From an uncultured Lachnospiraceae bacterium (lineage in GTDB: Bacteria > Bacillota > Clostridia > Lachnospirales > Lachnospiraceae), in assembly GCA_934351835.1 (NCBI GenBank), contig CAKRJP010000009.1:1-64000 (forward strand): a stretch of 64,000 nt of DNA. The letters run 5' to 3'. Position numbers and translations under genes: made by a program. Under the pieces are notes generated by a model that ran no database searches, was not told where the DNA came from, and worked only from the letters and a program-made list of their open reading frames with translations. Positions 35,891-43,135 of this stretch are shown piece after piece (positions within the stretch are counted from its first letter, which is position 1; the number at the start of each line of letters is the position of its first letter).

Positions 35891-36367
35891 TTATTTGAAC
35901 AGTTTTTCAATGTTCTCTGCGCCCTCAGATGGAACTCGACGAATCTCAAGTTCTACACCTAACTCACGCAATTTTGCAAATGCAGCAACGTCATCATCAT
36001 CAACAGCTACAGAGCCTGCAACCTGACGTTTTCCTTCTGCCATATGCATATTACCAATATTTACTTTTTTAATCGGCACACCGCCCTCAACCAGCTTCAA
36101 TACATCCTGAGGATTCTCACATACGATGAAAATAAGCTGCTTAGCAGATGCTTTGTGAATTGTTGAAATAGTCTTTTCAATTGTCCAGTAACGCATAGAT
36201 GCATAACTTGGTGCAGCCATATCCATCAGACCCTGACGAAGTTTATTTCCTGCAACTTCATCGTTGGCTACAAGGATTAAATTTGCTCCGATGCTTCCGC
36301 ACCACTGTGTTGCTACCTGACCATGAACCAGACGGTTATCAATTCTTGTTAAAACAATATTTGGCAT
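35891..36367 (-). CDS. PTS mannose-family transporter, subunit IIB
   Basis: 158 residues of the PTS IIB sorbose/mannose type. The phosphorylated histidine is H15 in DNRLVHGQVATQW. Start ATG 36367 is preceded by GGGAG. It takes phosphate from the separate IIA protein (encoded at 42.0 kb) and passes it to the incoming sugar. First gene of the IIB-IIC-IID operon; divergent AraC-type regulator gene upstream. Confidence 0.93.
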   Translation of the reverse strand: MPNIVLTRIDNRLVHGQVATQWCGSIGANLILVANDEVAGNKLRQGLMDMAAPSYASMRYWTIEKTISTIHKASAKQLIFIVCENPQDVLKLVEGGVPIKKVNIGNMHMAEGKRQVAGSVAVDDDDVAAFAKLRELGVELEIRRVPSEGAENIEKLFK

Positions 36368-36425
36368 ACTCTTCTCCCTTCTTGCTAAATTGATCCTCCC
36401 TGAATATCCCCTTCAGAGTAATTTC

Positions 36426-36455
36426 ATTATAGTCTTTTTTTAATTTTTAGTCTTT
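36426..36455 (-). promoter_or_regulatory. Probable PTS operon -10 box with upstream TAGTCTTT repeats
   Basis: Minus-strand TATAAT lies at 36426-36431 but no good -35 is found at 16-18 bases. TAGTCTTT occurs on the plus strand at 36430-36437 and again at 36448-36455. This fits an activator-dependent promoter under the divergent AraC-type protein, though the sequence is AT-rich and the repeat may be chance. Confidence 0.35.
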
Positions 36456-36537
36456 GTAGTTTTTAACAAGGGGGTTATTCATTTTAGTTTGTTTTTATAT
36501 CTTTTTATCTATTTTTTACATTTTCCCCAATTGTTTT

Positions 36538-36566
36538 TTGACATATCGTACAAAAAAAGTTATACT
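36538..36566 (+). promoter_or_regulatory. Promoter of the AraC-type regulator gene
   Basis: -35 TTGACA (36538-36543), -10 TATACT (36561-36566), 17-base spacing; start codon 24 bases downstream. Confidence 0.78.
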
Positions 36567-36589
36567 TATATAAGATTGGAGGTGTAAAA

Positions 36590-37789
36590 GTGCAACATAA
36601 AACATCTAGTAATTTATTTTTAAAATATGGTTCTGTCTATGATGAACCTTTAGATATAGAAAAAAATGGTTTAATTTCTTCCTATTTTACGGTAGATGCC
36701 AAGAGAAATATTCCTCAGCTTTATCATTTTGACCGAGATGTTTATATCGAGATGCAATCCGGCATGGCTTCCCTTTTGATCAGCGAATCTCCTGATTCTG
36801 AATCCCTGGAAGATTTTGCAATACATCGCCAGGTCAAAATTAACGCAGGATCTTACTTCATGATCGTATCTGTGGCCGGGATCAGTTCTTACAAACTGAT
36901 CACAAATACGGACTATCACAATACACCGGTGACTTTATCTCCACCATTTTGCTACAATCGTATTTTGCCACGTATTAACATCCACCAGATTTTAGGTTGC
37001 TATTATAATATTCGAAGTGCCGGGTATTCATTCGCCGGGGAAAAACATGATTACTTCGAACTTACCTATATCGACCGTGGTAATATGTGCACAACGGTCG
37101 ATGGTCAGGAATTTTTATTATCAGAGAACGATCTTATTATTTACGGTCCGGGACAATTTCATACTCAGAGTATACCAAATGGTGAATCTTGTTCGTATGT
37201 TACTATTCTTTTTGATATGGAAACTTTTATCATCGATGACAACAGTCCAAGATATGAAGTGATTCTGAATAAGATTTTCAGCTATGATAAAAAAATCCAC
37301 ACACTGATCAAAGACTTTGTAAATGAGAGCAGCTCGCAGATTCCTTATATGAATTCTCTGATGCTCTGTCTTTTACAGGAAACCATTATTCGGCTGTTGC
37401 AGCATGAATTTGTAGGGCCATCCGCTCAGGAGAAACCGGTCACAGAAGCCCGTCAGCATTATCAGGACGAACTCCTGGAACGTATTTTACAGTACATCGG
37501 AGATAACCTACACGAACCGCTGACGATTGCAGAAATCTGTCACAAGTTTTCGATGTCACGTTCTTCTCTGCAGATTTTATTCAAGGAAAATTTAAACCAA
37601 ACACCGAAGAAATATATCAGCGAATTGAAACTTGAGAGAAGTTGCCAGTTACTCCGTGAAGGGCGCTATACCGTCAGTGAGATTGCATTTATCTTAGGAT
37701 TTAATTCAATCCATTATTTTTCCCGTGCCTTTACGAAAAAATACAACATGGCACCGAGCGATTACGCCAAACAATTATTCAAAAATTAA
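36590..37789 (+). CDS. AraC-family transcriptional regulator of the amino-sugar PTS region
   Basis: 399 residues, starting with GTG 36590 placed seven bases after GGAGG. Residues ~135-225 look like the cupin sensor domain (YDYF-type strand HDYFELTYIDRGNMC, then ENDLIIYGPGQFHTQ). The C-terminal ~100 residues carry the double helix-turn-helix: LTIAEICHKFSMSRSSLQIL and YTVSEIAFILGFNSIHYFSR. The long N-terminus before the cupin (~130 residues) has no domain I can name. By position it should activate the divergent IIB-IIC-IID operon in response to a sugar or sugar phosphate. Confidence 0.9.
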   Translation: MQHKTSSNLFLKYGSVYDEPLDIEKNGLISSYFTVDAKRNIPQLYHFDRDVYIEMQSGMASLLISESPDSESLEDFAIHRQVKINAGSYFMIVSVAGISSYKLITNTDYHNTPVTLSPPFCYNRILPRINIHQILGCYYNIRSAGYSFAGEKHDYFELTYIDRGNMCTTVDGQEFLLSENDLIIYGPGQFHTQSIPNGESCSYVTILFDMETFIIDDNSPRYEVILNKIFSYDKKIHTLIKDFVNESSSQIPYMNSLMLCLLQETIIRLLQHEFVGPSAQEKPVTEARQHYQDELLERILQYIGDNLHEPLTIAEICHKFSMSRSSLQILFKENLNQTPKKYISELKLERSCQLLREGRYTVSEIAFILGFNSIHYFSRAFTKKYNMAPSDYAKQLFKN

Positions 37790-37793
37790 AACA

Positions 37794-37836
37794 ACGGAGC
37801 ATATTGTGTTTCAATTTTTAACACAATATGCTCCGT
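37794..37836. terminator. Bidirectional terminator, AraC-type / HAD genes
   Basis: Perfect 17-bp stem (37794-37810 with 37820-37836), T-rich flanks on both strands. Confidence 0.88.
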
Positions 37837-37895
37837 CTATTTTCTTATATAAGATTCCAGATGTTTAAAATCTCACACACTGAAATCTTGAACTT

Positions 37896-38681
37896 TTATA
37901 ATAAAGTTTTCAGCACTTTCAGTACACCGTCTTCTTTATAAGAAGCTACTGTATATTTTGCTGCCTGTTTCACTTCTTCGTGGGATAATTCAGATGCATA
38001 GCTTTCTCCTGCATTCTCAAGCATCGTAATGTCATTAAAATTATCTCCAAATGCCATCGTCTCTTCCGGTGTCACTCCCAAATATTCCTGAAGCCATGCG
38101 ATCGCGTCACCTTTTGTCGCATCTTTTCTTGTAATATCGATCCATTTTGCACCGGACATATTAATTGACAGCTTATCTCCCCAGCTCTTTTGAAGTTCCT
38201 GTTCATATTCTTTGGCATGTTCTTCCACAAAAAGGGAAATCTTCACACAGTCGTCCACTCTGTCCAGGAAAGATTCTACCACACTACCGGTTCCGGCATA
38301 AGTTTTGAAAATCAAATCATAAAATGCCTCATCATTTCCTTCCATGTAATAACCTTCTTTATAAGAAAGCATCACTTTCACATCCGGCATCTTTTTCAGA
38401 TTTTCAAGTACTCCAACTACCAGTTCTGAATCAAGCATACAGCTCTCTATCATTTCACCATGTTTGAAAATCAGCGCACCACTTTCTGATATATAGAAAA
38501 TATGATCTCTTACCGGCCCGAATATCTTATCTTCACTGTTCATCTGTCTTCCGCTGGCTACCACAAATGTAATACCCTTTGCATCAAGATTTCTTATCAC
38601 TTCCAAATATTCCGGATTCAGATCAAATCCACCTTCCGGCACTAATGTACCGTCTATATCACTAATAATTAATCGTATCAT
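37896..38681 (-). CDS. HAD-superfamily (Cof/IIB) phosphatase
   Basis: 261 residues. Motif I is ISDIDGTLVP with the nucleophilic Asp, motif II is VVASGRQM, and motif IV is MAFGDNFNDITML. A C2-type cap lies in the middle, assigning it to HAD-IIB Cof hydrolases, which remove phosphate from sugar phosphates or cofactors. It is the last gene of a nagA-nagB-HAD run, 45 bases after nagB. A likely role is to relieve sugar-phosphate build-up during amino-sugar growth; this is inferred from position. GGAG precedes ATG 38681. Confidence 0.88.
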   Translation of the reverse strand: MIRLIISDIDGTLVPEGGFDLNPEYLEVIRNLDAKGITFVVASGRQMNSEDKIFGPVRDHIFYISESGALIFKHGEMIESCMLDSELVVGVLENLKKMPDVKVMLSYKEGYYMEGNDEAFYDLIFKTYAGTGSVVESFLDRVDDCVKISLFVEEHAKEYEQELQKSWGDKLSINMSGAKWIDITRKDATKGDAIAWLQEYLGVTPEETMAFGDNFNDITMLENAGESYASELSHEEVKQAAKYTVASYKEDGVLKVLKTLL

Positions 38682-38726
38682 TTTGTCTCCTCAAACTCTT
38701 TTTTAGTTTCGAGAATCATTCTACCA

Positions 38727-39458
38727 TTAATCGTCTAATAATGAAAGTGCCGCTTCGTCTGCAACTATTGTTACATCCGGATGCATCTGTAAAATAGAAG
38801 CCGGATGAGATGGTGTTACAGGTCCGTTTACTGTCTTCTGGAGTGCCTCAGCTTTTCCTTCACCGCTGACAACTAACAGAATCTTCTTTGCCATCATAAT
38901 GCTCTTGATTCCCATGGTGTATGCCTGTTTCGGCACGTCATCGATGGAATCAAAAAATCTCTTGTTTGCCTCGATGGTACGCTCTGTCAAATCTACACAG
39001 TGTGTTTCTTTCTCAAAGGCAATTCCCGGCTCATTAAATCCGATATGTCCGTTGTGTCCAAGACCTAAAAGCTGCAGATCAACACCACCAGTTCCGCGGA
39101 TCACTTCATCATATCTTGCACACTCTTTCTTGGCATCCGGTTCCATTCCATTTGGAAGGAATGTTCTCTCAGGATCGATATTTACATGGTCAAACAGATT
39201 TGCGTGCATAAAACTATAGTAGCTCTGTTCATTTTCTCTTGGAAGTCCTTTATACTCGTCCAGGTTTACAGATGTAACTCTCGAAAAATCAAGATCTCCC
39301 TTGTTATACCACTCGATCAGCTGCTTGTAAGTACCTACCGGTGTAGATCCCGTTGCCAGTCCCAGCACACAGTTTGGTTTCATAATGATCTGCGCAGAAA
39401 TAATATTTGCTGCTTTTCGGCTCATATCCTGATAATCTTTTGCTCTGATGATTTCCAT
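38727..39458 (-). CDS. nagB: Glucosamine-6-phosphate deaminase
   Basis: 243 residues, the shorter Gram-positive NagB type without the allosteric C-terminal part of the E. coli enzyme. Motifs: GLATGSTPVGTYKQL (phosphate-binding), VNLDEYKGL with the catalytic Asp, and LGLGHNGHIGFNEPG. It converts glucosamine-6-phosphate to fructose-6-phosphate and ammonia. It follows nagA by 33 bases on the same strand, giving the usual deacetylase-deaminase pair for N-acetylglucosamine use. Confidence 0.94.
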   Translation of the reverse strand: MEIIRAKDYQDMSRKAANIISAQIIMKPNCVLGLATGSTPVGTYKQLIEWYNKGDLDFSRVTSVNLDEYKGLPRENEQSYYSFMHANLFDHVNIDPERTFLPNGMEPDAKKECARYDEVIRGTGGVDLQLLGLGHNGHIGFNEPGIAFEKETHCVDLTERTIEANKRFFDSIDDVPKQAYTMGIKSIMMAKKILLVVSGEGKAEALQKTVNGPVTPSHPASILQMHPDVTIVADEAALSLLDD

Positions 39459-39491
39459 AACTATAATTCCTCTCTGATATCCAATTTTATA

Positions 39492-40631
39492 TTAAAGTTT
39501 TGCATCTCCCATGCAGTATGTCTGAAGTACTGTATAATCTGTATCAAGTACCACCAGATCTGCATCCATTCCCACACCGATGGAACCTTTTCTCTTGTCG
39601 ATTCCAAGGCAACGTGCCGGGTTACATGTACATGCGTTAATCGCATAATTAAACGGTACCATTGCTTCTTCTACTAAGATCCGAAGTCCCTGATTGATCT
39701 TAAGTGTAGATCCTGCAAGTCCGCCTGTAGATGTCAGATGTGCACTTCCGTCCGGATAGATCACGATCTCATTTCCACCGAAGATAAATTTGCTTCCCAC
39801 CGGTGTTCCTTTTGCCATTAACGCATCAGATACCATGATTCCATAATCCGGTCCTTTTGACATAAAGTAGTTATTCAGTGCTGCCGGTGTGGAGTGGTTT
39901 CCGTCACAGATAATCTCCCCGTACATTGTTCTCAGTCTGTAAGCAGCTCCTACTAATCCGTTTGCACGGTGGTTAAACGGACTCATTCCATTATATACAT
40001 GTGTCATGGAACGTGCGCCGTGTGCGTATGCCATCACAGCCTGCTCATAAGTTGCAGCGGAATGTCCGATACTTACTACAACTCCATGCTCCGTCAGATA
40101 ACGTGTCAGTGCAAAATCATCGTCTGTCTCTGTAGCCATTGTCACATATTTAATCTGACCTTTGGCTGCTGCCTGATAACGCTCAAACTGCTCAATCGTT
40201 GGTTTCGCAATAAACTGTTCCGGCTGTGCTCCCTTATACTTCATATCAAGATAAGGTCCCTCAAAATGGATTCCAAGGATCTCCGCACCTTCGTATCCTT
40301 CTTCCATTACTTTGGCAACATTTGCTACTGCATTGGTCAGAACTTCTTCGCTCTGTGTAATCGTTGTAGCAAGAAATCCTGTCACACCTTCCGATACAAT
40401 GTTCTTCGTCCAGTTGCGTAGTCCCTCTTCATTTGCATCATTCGTGTCAAACTCAAAGGCTCCATGGCAGTGAATGTCCAAAAATCCCGGAACGATGCGT
40501 TTGTCTCCATAATCTACATCCGGCGTTTTACTTCCATATGGAAGAATCTCTGTAATCTTTCCGTCCCAAACTTCAATCTGAGCCGCAATAAACTGATCTG
40601 CGATCCAGACCTTTTTGCTTTGAATCAGCAT
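39492..40631 (-). CDS. nagA: N-acetylglucosamine-6-phosphate deacetylase
   Basis: 379 residues from ATG 40631 with GGGAGG eight bases upstream; a longer frame to 40799 has no ribosome site. Amidohydrolase-fold metal and catalytic residues appear in PGFLDIHCHGAFEFDT, LGIHFEGPYL, VSIGHSAATYE, THVYNGMSPFNHR and MVSDALMAKG. It removes acetate from GlcNAc-6-phosphate; the related AgaA acts on GalNAc-6-phosphate, and since agaS is divergent next door that substrate is possible too. Operon nagA-nagB-HAD. The 180-base gap to agaS holds TTTGGT-type half-sites. Confidence 0.93.
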   Translation of the reverse strand: MLIQSKKVWIADQFIAAQIEVWDGKITEILPYGSKTPDVDYGDKRIVPGFLDIHCHGAFEFDTNDANEEGLRNWTKNIVSEGVTGFLATTITQSEEVLTNAVANVAKVMEEGYEGAEILGIHFEGPYLDMKYKGAQPEQFIAKPTIEQFERYQAAAKGQIKYVTMATETDDDFALTRYLTEHGVVVSIGHSAATYEQAVMAYAHGARSMTHVYNGMSPFNHRANGLVGAAYRLRTMYGEIICDGNHSTPAALNNYFMSKGPDYGIMVSDALMAKGTPVGSKFIFGGNEIVIYPDGSAHLTSTGGLAGSTLKINQGLRILVEEAMVPFNYAINACTCNPARCLGIDKRKGSIGVGMDADLVVLDTDYTVLQTYCMGDAKL

Positions 40632-40697
40632 AAGAAATACCTCCCTGTATTTTTCTTTTTCGTCATTGGTTTCATTATAATACCCTCTTTTGTAAAA

Positions 40698-40736
40698 TGG
40701 TTTGCATTTTTTAAACCAAACATTGTATGTTTTGGT
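40698..40736. promoter_or_regulatory. Inverted TTTGGT half-sites between nagA and agaS
   Basis: TGGTTT (40698-40703) and AAACCA (40713-40718) form a perfect inverted repeat with 9-base spacer. ACCAAACAT (40715-40723) and ATGTTTTGGT (40727-40736) form a second, overlapping one. They sit between the nagA -10 (TATAAT, 40674-40679) and the agaS promoter, a position for one regulator of both operons. Confidence 0.45.
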
Positions 40737-40743
40737 ATATATA

Positions 40744-40773
40744 TTGTATTTTAAAAATTCAGTGGTATATAAT
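40744..40773 (+). promoter_or_regulatory. agaS operon promoter
   Basis: -35 TTGTAT (40744-40749), -10 TATAAT (40768-40773), 18-base spacing; ~40 bases to the start codon. Confidence 0.6.
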
Positions 40774-40814
40774 ATCGTTACAATCACAAAAAAACACACA
40801 CATAAGGGGGAAAA

Positions 40815-41996
40815 ATGATGAGTATTTTTAACATTTCTGACGAAAAAATGAGCGAAACTTCGTCAACATTCACATTAAACGAAATTTATCAGCAGCCAGC
40901 TACATGGAAAAAGACCTGCGCTCAGATTGCTGCATGCAAAGATGAACTCCAGGCATTCTTAGATCAGGTTGTAAAGGCCGATGATTTTGATATCATCCTT
41001 ACCGGAGCAGGTACCAGCGAATTCGTAGGTAACTCTTTGTTCCAGGCATTAGCTAAAAAGTACGACCACAAAGTAAAATCTTACGGAACTACAGATATCG
41101 TTCCTTCTCCTGAAGAGTTCTTATCTCGTACAAAACCGACAGTTCTGGTAAGTTTCGGACGTTCCGGTAACTCTCCTGAGTCTCTCGGCGCAGTAGAGGC
41201 AGCTGAGGTTGTATGTCAGAATCTGTATCACTTATTTGTAACATGTAACCACGAAGGTACATTATCAAAATTAGCAGATGACCGCACAAACTGTTTCGCA
41301 TTGAACCTGACACCAGAGACACATGACCAGTCATTCGCTATGACATCAAGTTTCTCTAATATGTACCTTGCTACATACCTTGCATTCAACCTTGACAGAT
41401 TAGAAGAGATCACTGCCGAGATTGACAAAGTATGTGCAGCCGGACAGGAATTCTTAGACAACTTATATCCAATCGCAGGACAGATTGTTGAAGAGTTCGA
41501 CTTCAACCGTATCGTTTACCTTGGAAACGTTGCATTAAAGGGTGTTTCCCAGGAATCAGCTCTTAAGATGCTGGAGTTAAGTGCAGGTAAAGTTGCTACA
41601 ATGTTTGATACACCATGTGGATTCCGTCACGGTCCAAAATCAATCATTGATGATAACACACTTACTGTTGTATACTTAAGTGATGATGAATATAAGAGAC
41701 AGTACGAGATCGATCTGTTAAAAGAGATGGGACCTCAGAGAAAAGGTAACCGCGTTGTTGCAGTTATGAACACTCCTTGTGAGGGTCTTGATGATCTTGT
41801 AAATTATCAGGTTAAATTCAACCTTGGTTCTGCAGAAGAGAATGTCATCTTAGGACTTGACTACATCTTATTTGCACAGACACTGGCAGTATTAAAATCC
41901 CTGTCACTTGGTATCACACCTGATAATCCGTGCCCGACAGGAGAGGTAAACAGAGTCGTTAAAGGTGTTACCTTATATCCATACACACTCAAATAG
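40815..41996 (+). CDS. agaS: AgaS-type SIS-domain sugar-phosphate deaminase/isomerase
   Basis: 393 residues; E. coli AgaS is ~384. Two SIS domains. Family motifs line up: ILTGAGTSEFVGNSLF, SFGRSGNSPESLGAVE, TPETHDQSFAMTSS and CGFRHGPKSIIDD, and GEVNRVVKGVTLYP near the end. AgaS deaminates and isomerises galactosamine-6-phosphate to tagatose-6-phosphate. Tagatose kinase and aldolase genes are not in the window. The adjacent IIA, YajC and HPr genes follow on the same strand. Start ATG 40815 after AAGGGGG; the next codon is also ATG. Confidence 0.9.
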   Translation: MMSIFNISDEKMSETSSTFTLNEIYQQPATWKKTCAQIAACKDELQAFLDQVVKADDFDIILTGAGTSEFVGNSLFQALAKKYDHKVKSYGTTDIVPSPEEFLSRTKPTVLVSFGRSGNSPESLGAVEAAEVVCQNLYHLFVTCNHEGTLSKLADDRTNCFALNLTPETHDQSFAMTSSFSNMYLATYLAFNLDRLEEITAEIDKVCAAGQEFLDNLYPIAGQIVEEFDFNRIVYLGNVALKGVSQESALKMLELSAGKVATMFDTPCGFRHGPKSIIDDNTLTVVYLSDDEYKRQYEIDLLKEMGPQRKGNRVVAVMNTPCEGLDDLVNYQVKFNLGSAEENVILGLDYILFAQTLAVLKSLSLGITPDNPCPTGEVNRVVKGVTLYPYTLK

Positions 41997-42010
41997 GAGG
42001 AACAGATAAC

Positions 42011-42445
42011 ATGATAGGTTTATTAATCACCGGACATGGACAGTTTGCTACTGGTTTAAAATCAAGCCTTGAGCTGATTACCGGTATCACTGAGCATATC
42101 AAATATGTTGATTTCCCTGGGGATTCAACAGAAGTATTAGCTGTAGAGCAGAACAAAGCACTGGATGAATTAAAAGACTGTGACGGCGTACTGATTCTTT
42201 CAGACCTCGTTGGCGGATCACCATTCAAGAGTGCTGTGGAGTGCAAATATGCACGCCCGGATCAGAAGATCGAAGTTGTAGCAGGAACCAATCTTTCCAT
42301 GATGATCGAGGGAGCTTCTTCTCTTGAATTTTATGAGGATCCGGCAGAACTTGCAGAATCTCTGATTGAAACTGGTAAAGAATATATTGTTCGTTTTGAG
42401 CTTGAAGAGCACACAGACGATAACGAAGATGAGGATGGAATTTAA
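42011..42445 (+). CDS. PTS mannose-family transporter, subunit IIA
   Basis: 144 residues of EIIA-Man type. The phosphorylated His9 lies in ITGHGQFATGL, and the second family motif is LILSDLVGGSPFKSA. The C-terminus ends in an acidic tail (EEHTDDNEDEDGI). It accepts phosphate from HPr and passes it to IIB. GGAGG precedes ATG 42011, 14 bases after agaS. It is the missing IIA for the IIB-IIC-IID operon at 34-36 kb, physically separated and in the opposite direction. Confidence 0.92.
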   Translation: MIGLLITGHGQFATGLKSSLELITGITEHIKYVDFPGDSTEVLAVEQNKALDELKDCDGVLILSDLVGGSPFKSAVECKYARPDQKIEVVAGTNLSMMIEGASSLEFYEDPAELAESLIETGKEYIVRFELEEHTDDNEDEDGI

Positions 42446-42447
42446 AG

Positions 42448-42732
42448 ATGGCAATTAACTGGGAAGTTGTACTGTGGACCTGTATCACACTTGTTGCGAT
42501 CATGGGTACGATTGCACTGATCCTGATCTTTATTTCCGGCAAGAACATGCGCAAGAAAAGAGCTGAGATGAAAGATATCCATTCAAAACTCCGGGTCGGA
42601 AGCCTGGTTATGTTTGCCGGTGGTGTCTACGGCCGTGTCGTAAGTCTTGATAAAGAGACCGCACGTATAGAAGTAGCCAGAGATACTGTTATCAAGGTTT
42701 CAAGATATGCAATTCAGTCTATTGAAAATTAA
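42448..42732 (+). CDS. yajC: YajC-like small membrane protein inside the PTS operon
   Basis: 94 residues: one membrane segment (~7-30), then a basic patch (KNMRKKRAEM) and a YajC-type beta domain (LRVGSLVMFAGGVYGRVVSL, VIKVSRYAIQSIE). YajC is the small accessory protein of the SecDF translocase. Here it is located between PTS IIA (two-base gap) and HPr rather than beside secDF or tgt. YajC homologues have also been seen in mannose-type PTS loci of other Firmicutes, so it is probably a transporter-specific paralogue. Its role in the PTS is unknown. Confidence 0.85.
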   Translation: MAINWEVVLWTCITLVAIMGTIALILIFISGKNMRKKRAEMKDIHSKLRVGSLVMFAGGVYGRVVSLDKETARIEVARDTVIKVSRYAIQSIEN

Positions 42733-42762
42733 TAAGTAGCATAGGTAATAAAGGAGAATATT

Positions 42763-43020
42763 ATGCAGAGTTTTACTTACACAATCAACGATGAGCTGGG
42801 ACTTCACGCAAGACCGGCAGGGATGCTTGTAAAAGAAGTTGCAAAGCACAAAAGTGTTATTATGATCGATAATGGAACTAAGCAGGTAAATGCTAAAAAG
42901 CTTATGGCAGTTATGAGCATGGGTGTTAAAAAAGGGCACACAGTTACTGTTACTGCTGAAGGCGAGGATGAAGTAGAAGCAATTGCTGCTATGGAAGAGT
43001 TCTTTAAAACAAACCTCTAA
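42763..43020 (+). CDS. Dedicated HPr-like phosphocarrier without regulatory Ser46
   Basis: 85 residues, normal HPr length. The phosphoryl-accepting His15 is intact in LGLHARPAG. In Bacillus HPr the second motif NLKSIMGVMSLG carries Ser46, the HPr kinase target; here it reads NAKKLMAVMSMG, with Lys46. So it can carry phosphate from enzyme I to the IIA encoded two genes upstream, but should not be Ser-phosphorylated or serve as CcpA corepressor. It closes the agaS-IIA-yajC-HPr operon; RBS AAGGAG before ATG 42763. The general ptsH is presumably elsewhere. Confidence 0.92.
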   Translation: MQSFTYTINDELGLHARPAGMLVKEVAKHKSVIMIDNGTKQVNAKKLMAVMSMGVKKGHTVTVTAEGEDEVEAIAAMEEFFKTNL

Positions 43021-43050
43021 TCACTCTCTTACTTATAAACTCATAAAAGG

Positions 43051-43074
43051 CCCCCGGGATTTATATCCCGGGGG
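43051..43074. terminator. Bidirectional terminator, HPr / LRR protein genes
   Basis: Perfect 10-bp GC-rich stem CCCCCGGGAT (43051-43060) with 43065-43074, four-base loop; T-rich on the right (TCTTGCTTTG) and TTTT on the minus side. Confidence 0.82.
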
Positions 43075-43135
43075 TCTTGCTTTGTTCTTTTGTTCTTAAT
43101 TTATCAGATATTTTTCATCTTTCACCAATCGGTTT

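Noticed and set aside
40632..40799. Longer N-terminus for NagA (435 residues)
   Set aside because: The added residues look unlike protein (Cys/Phe/Tyr-rich promoter sequence), and GGGAGG marks ATG 40631.
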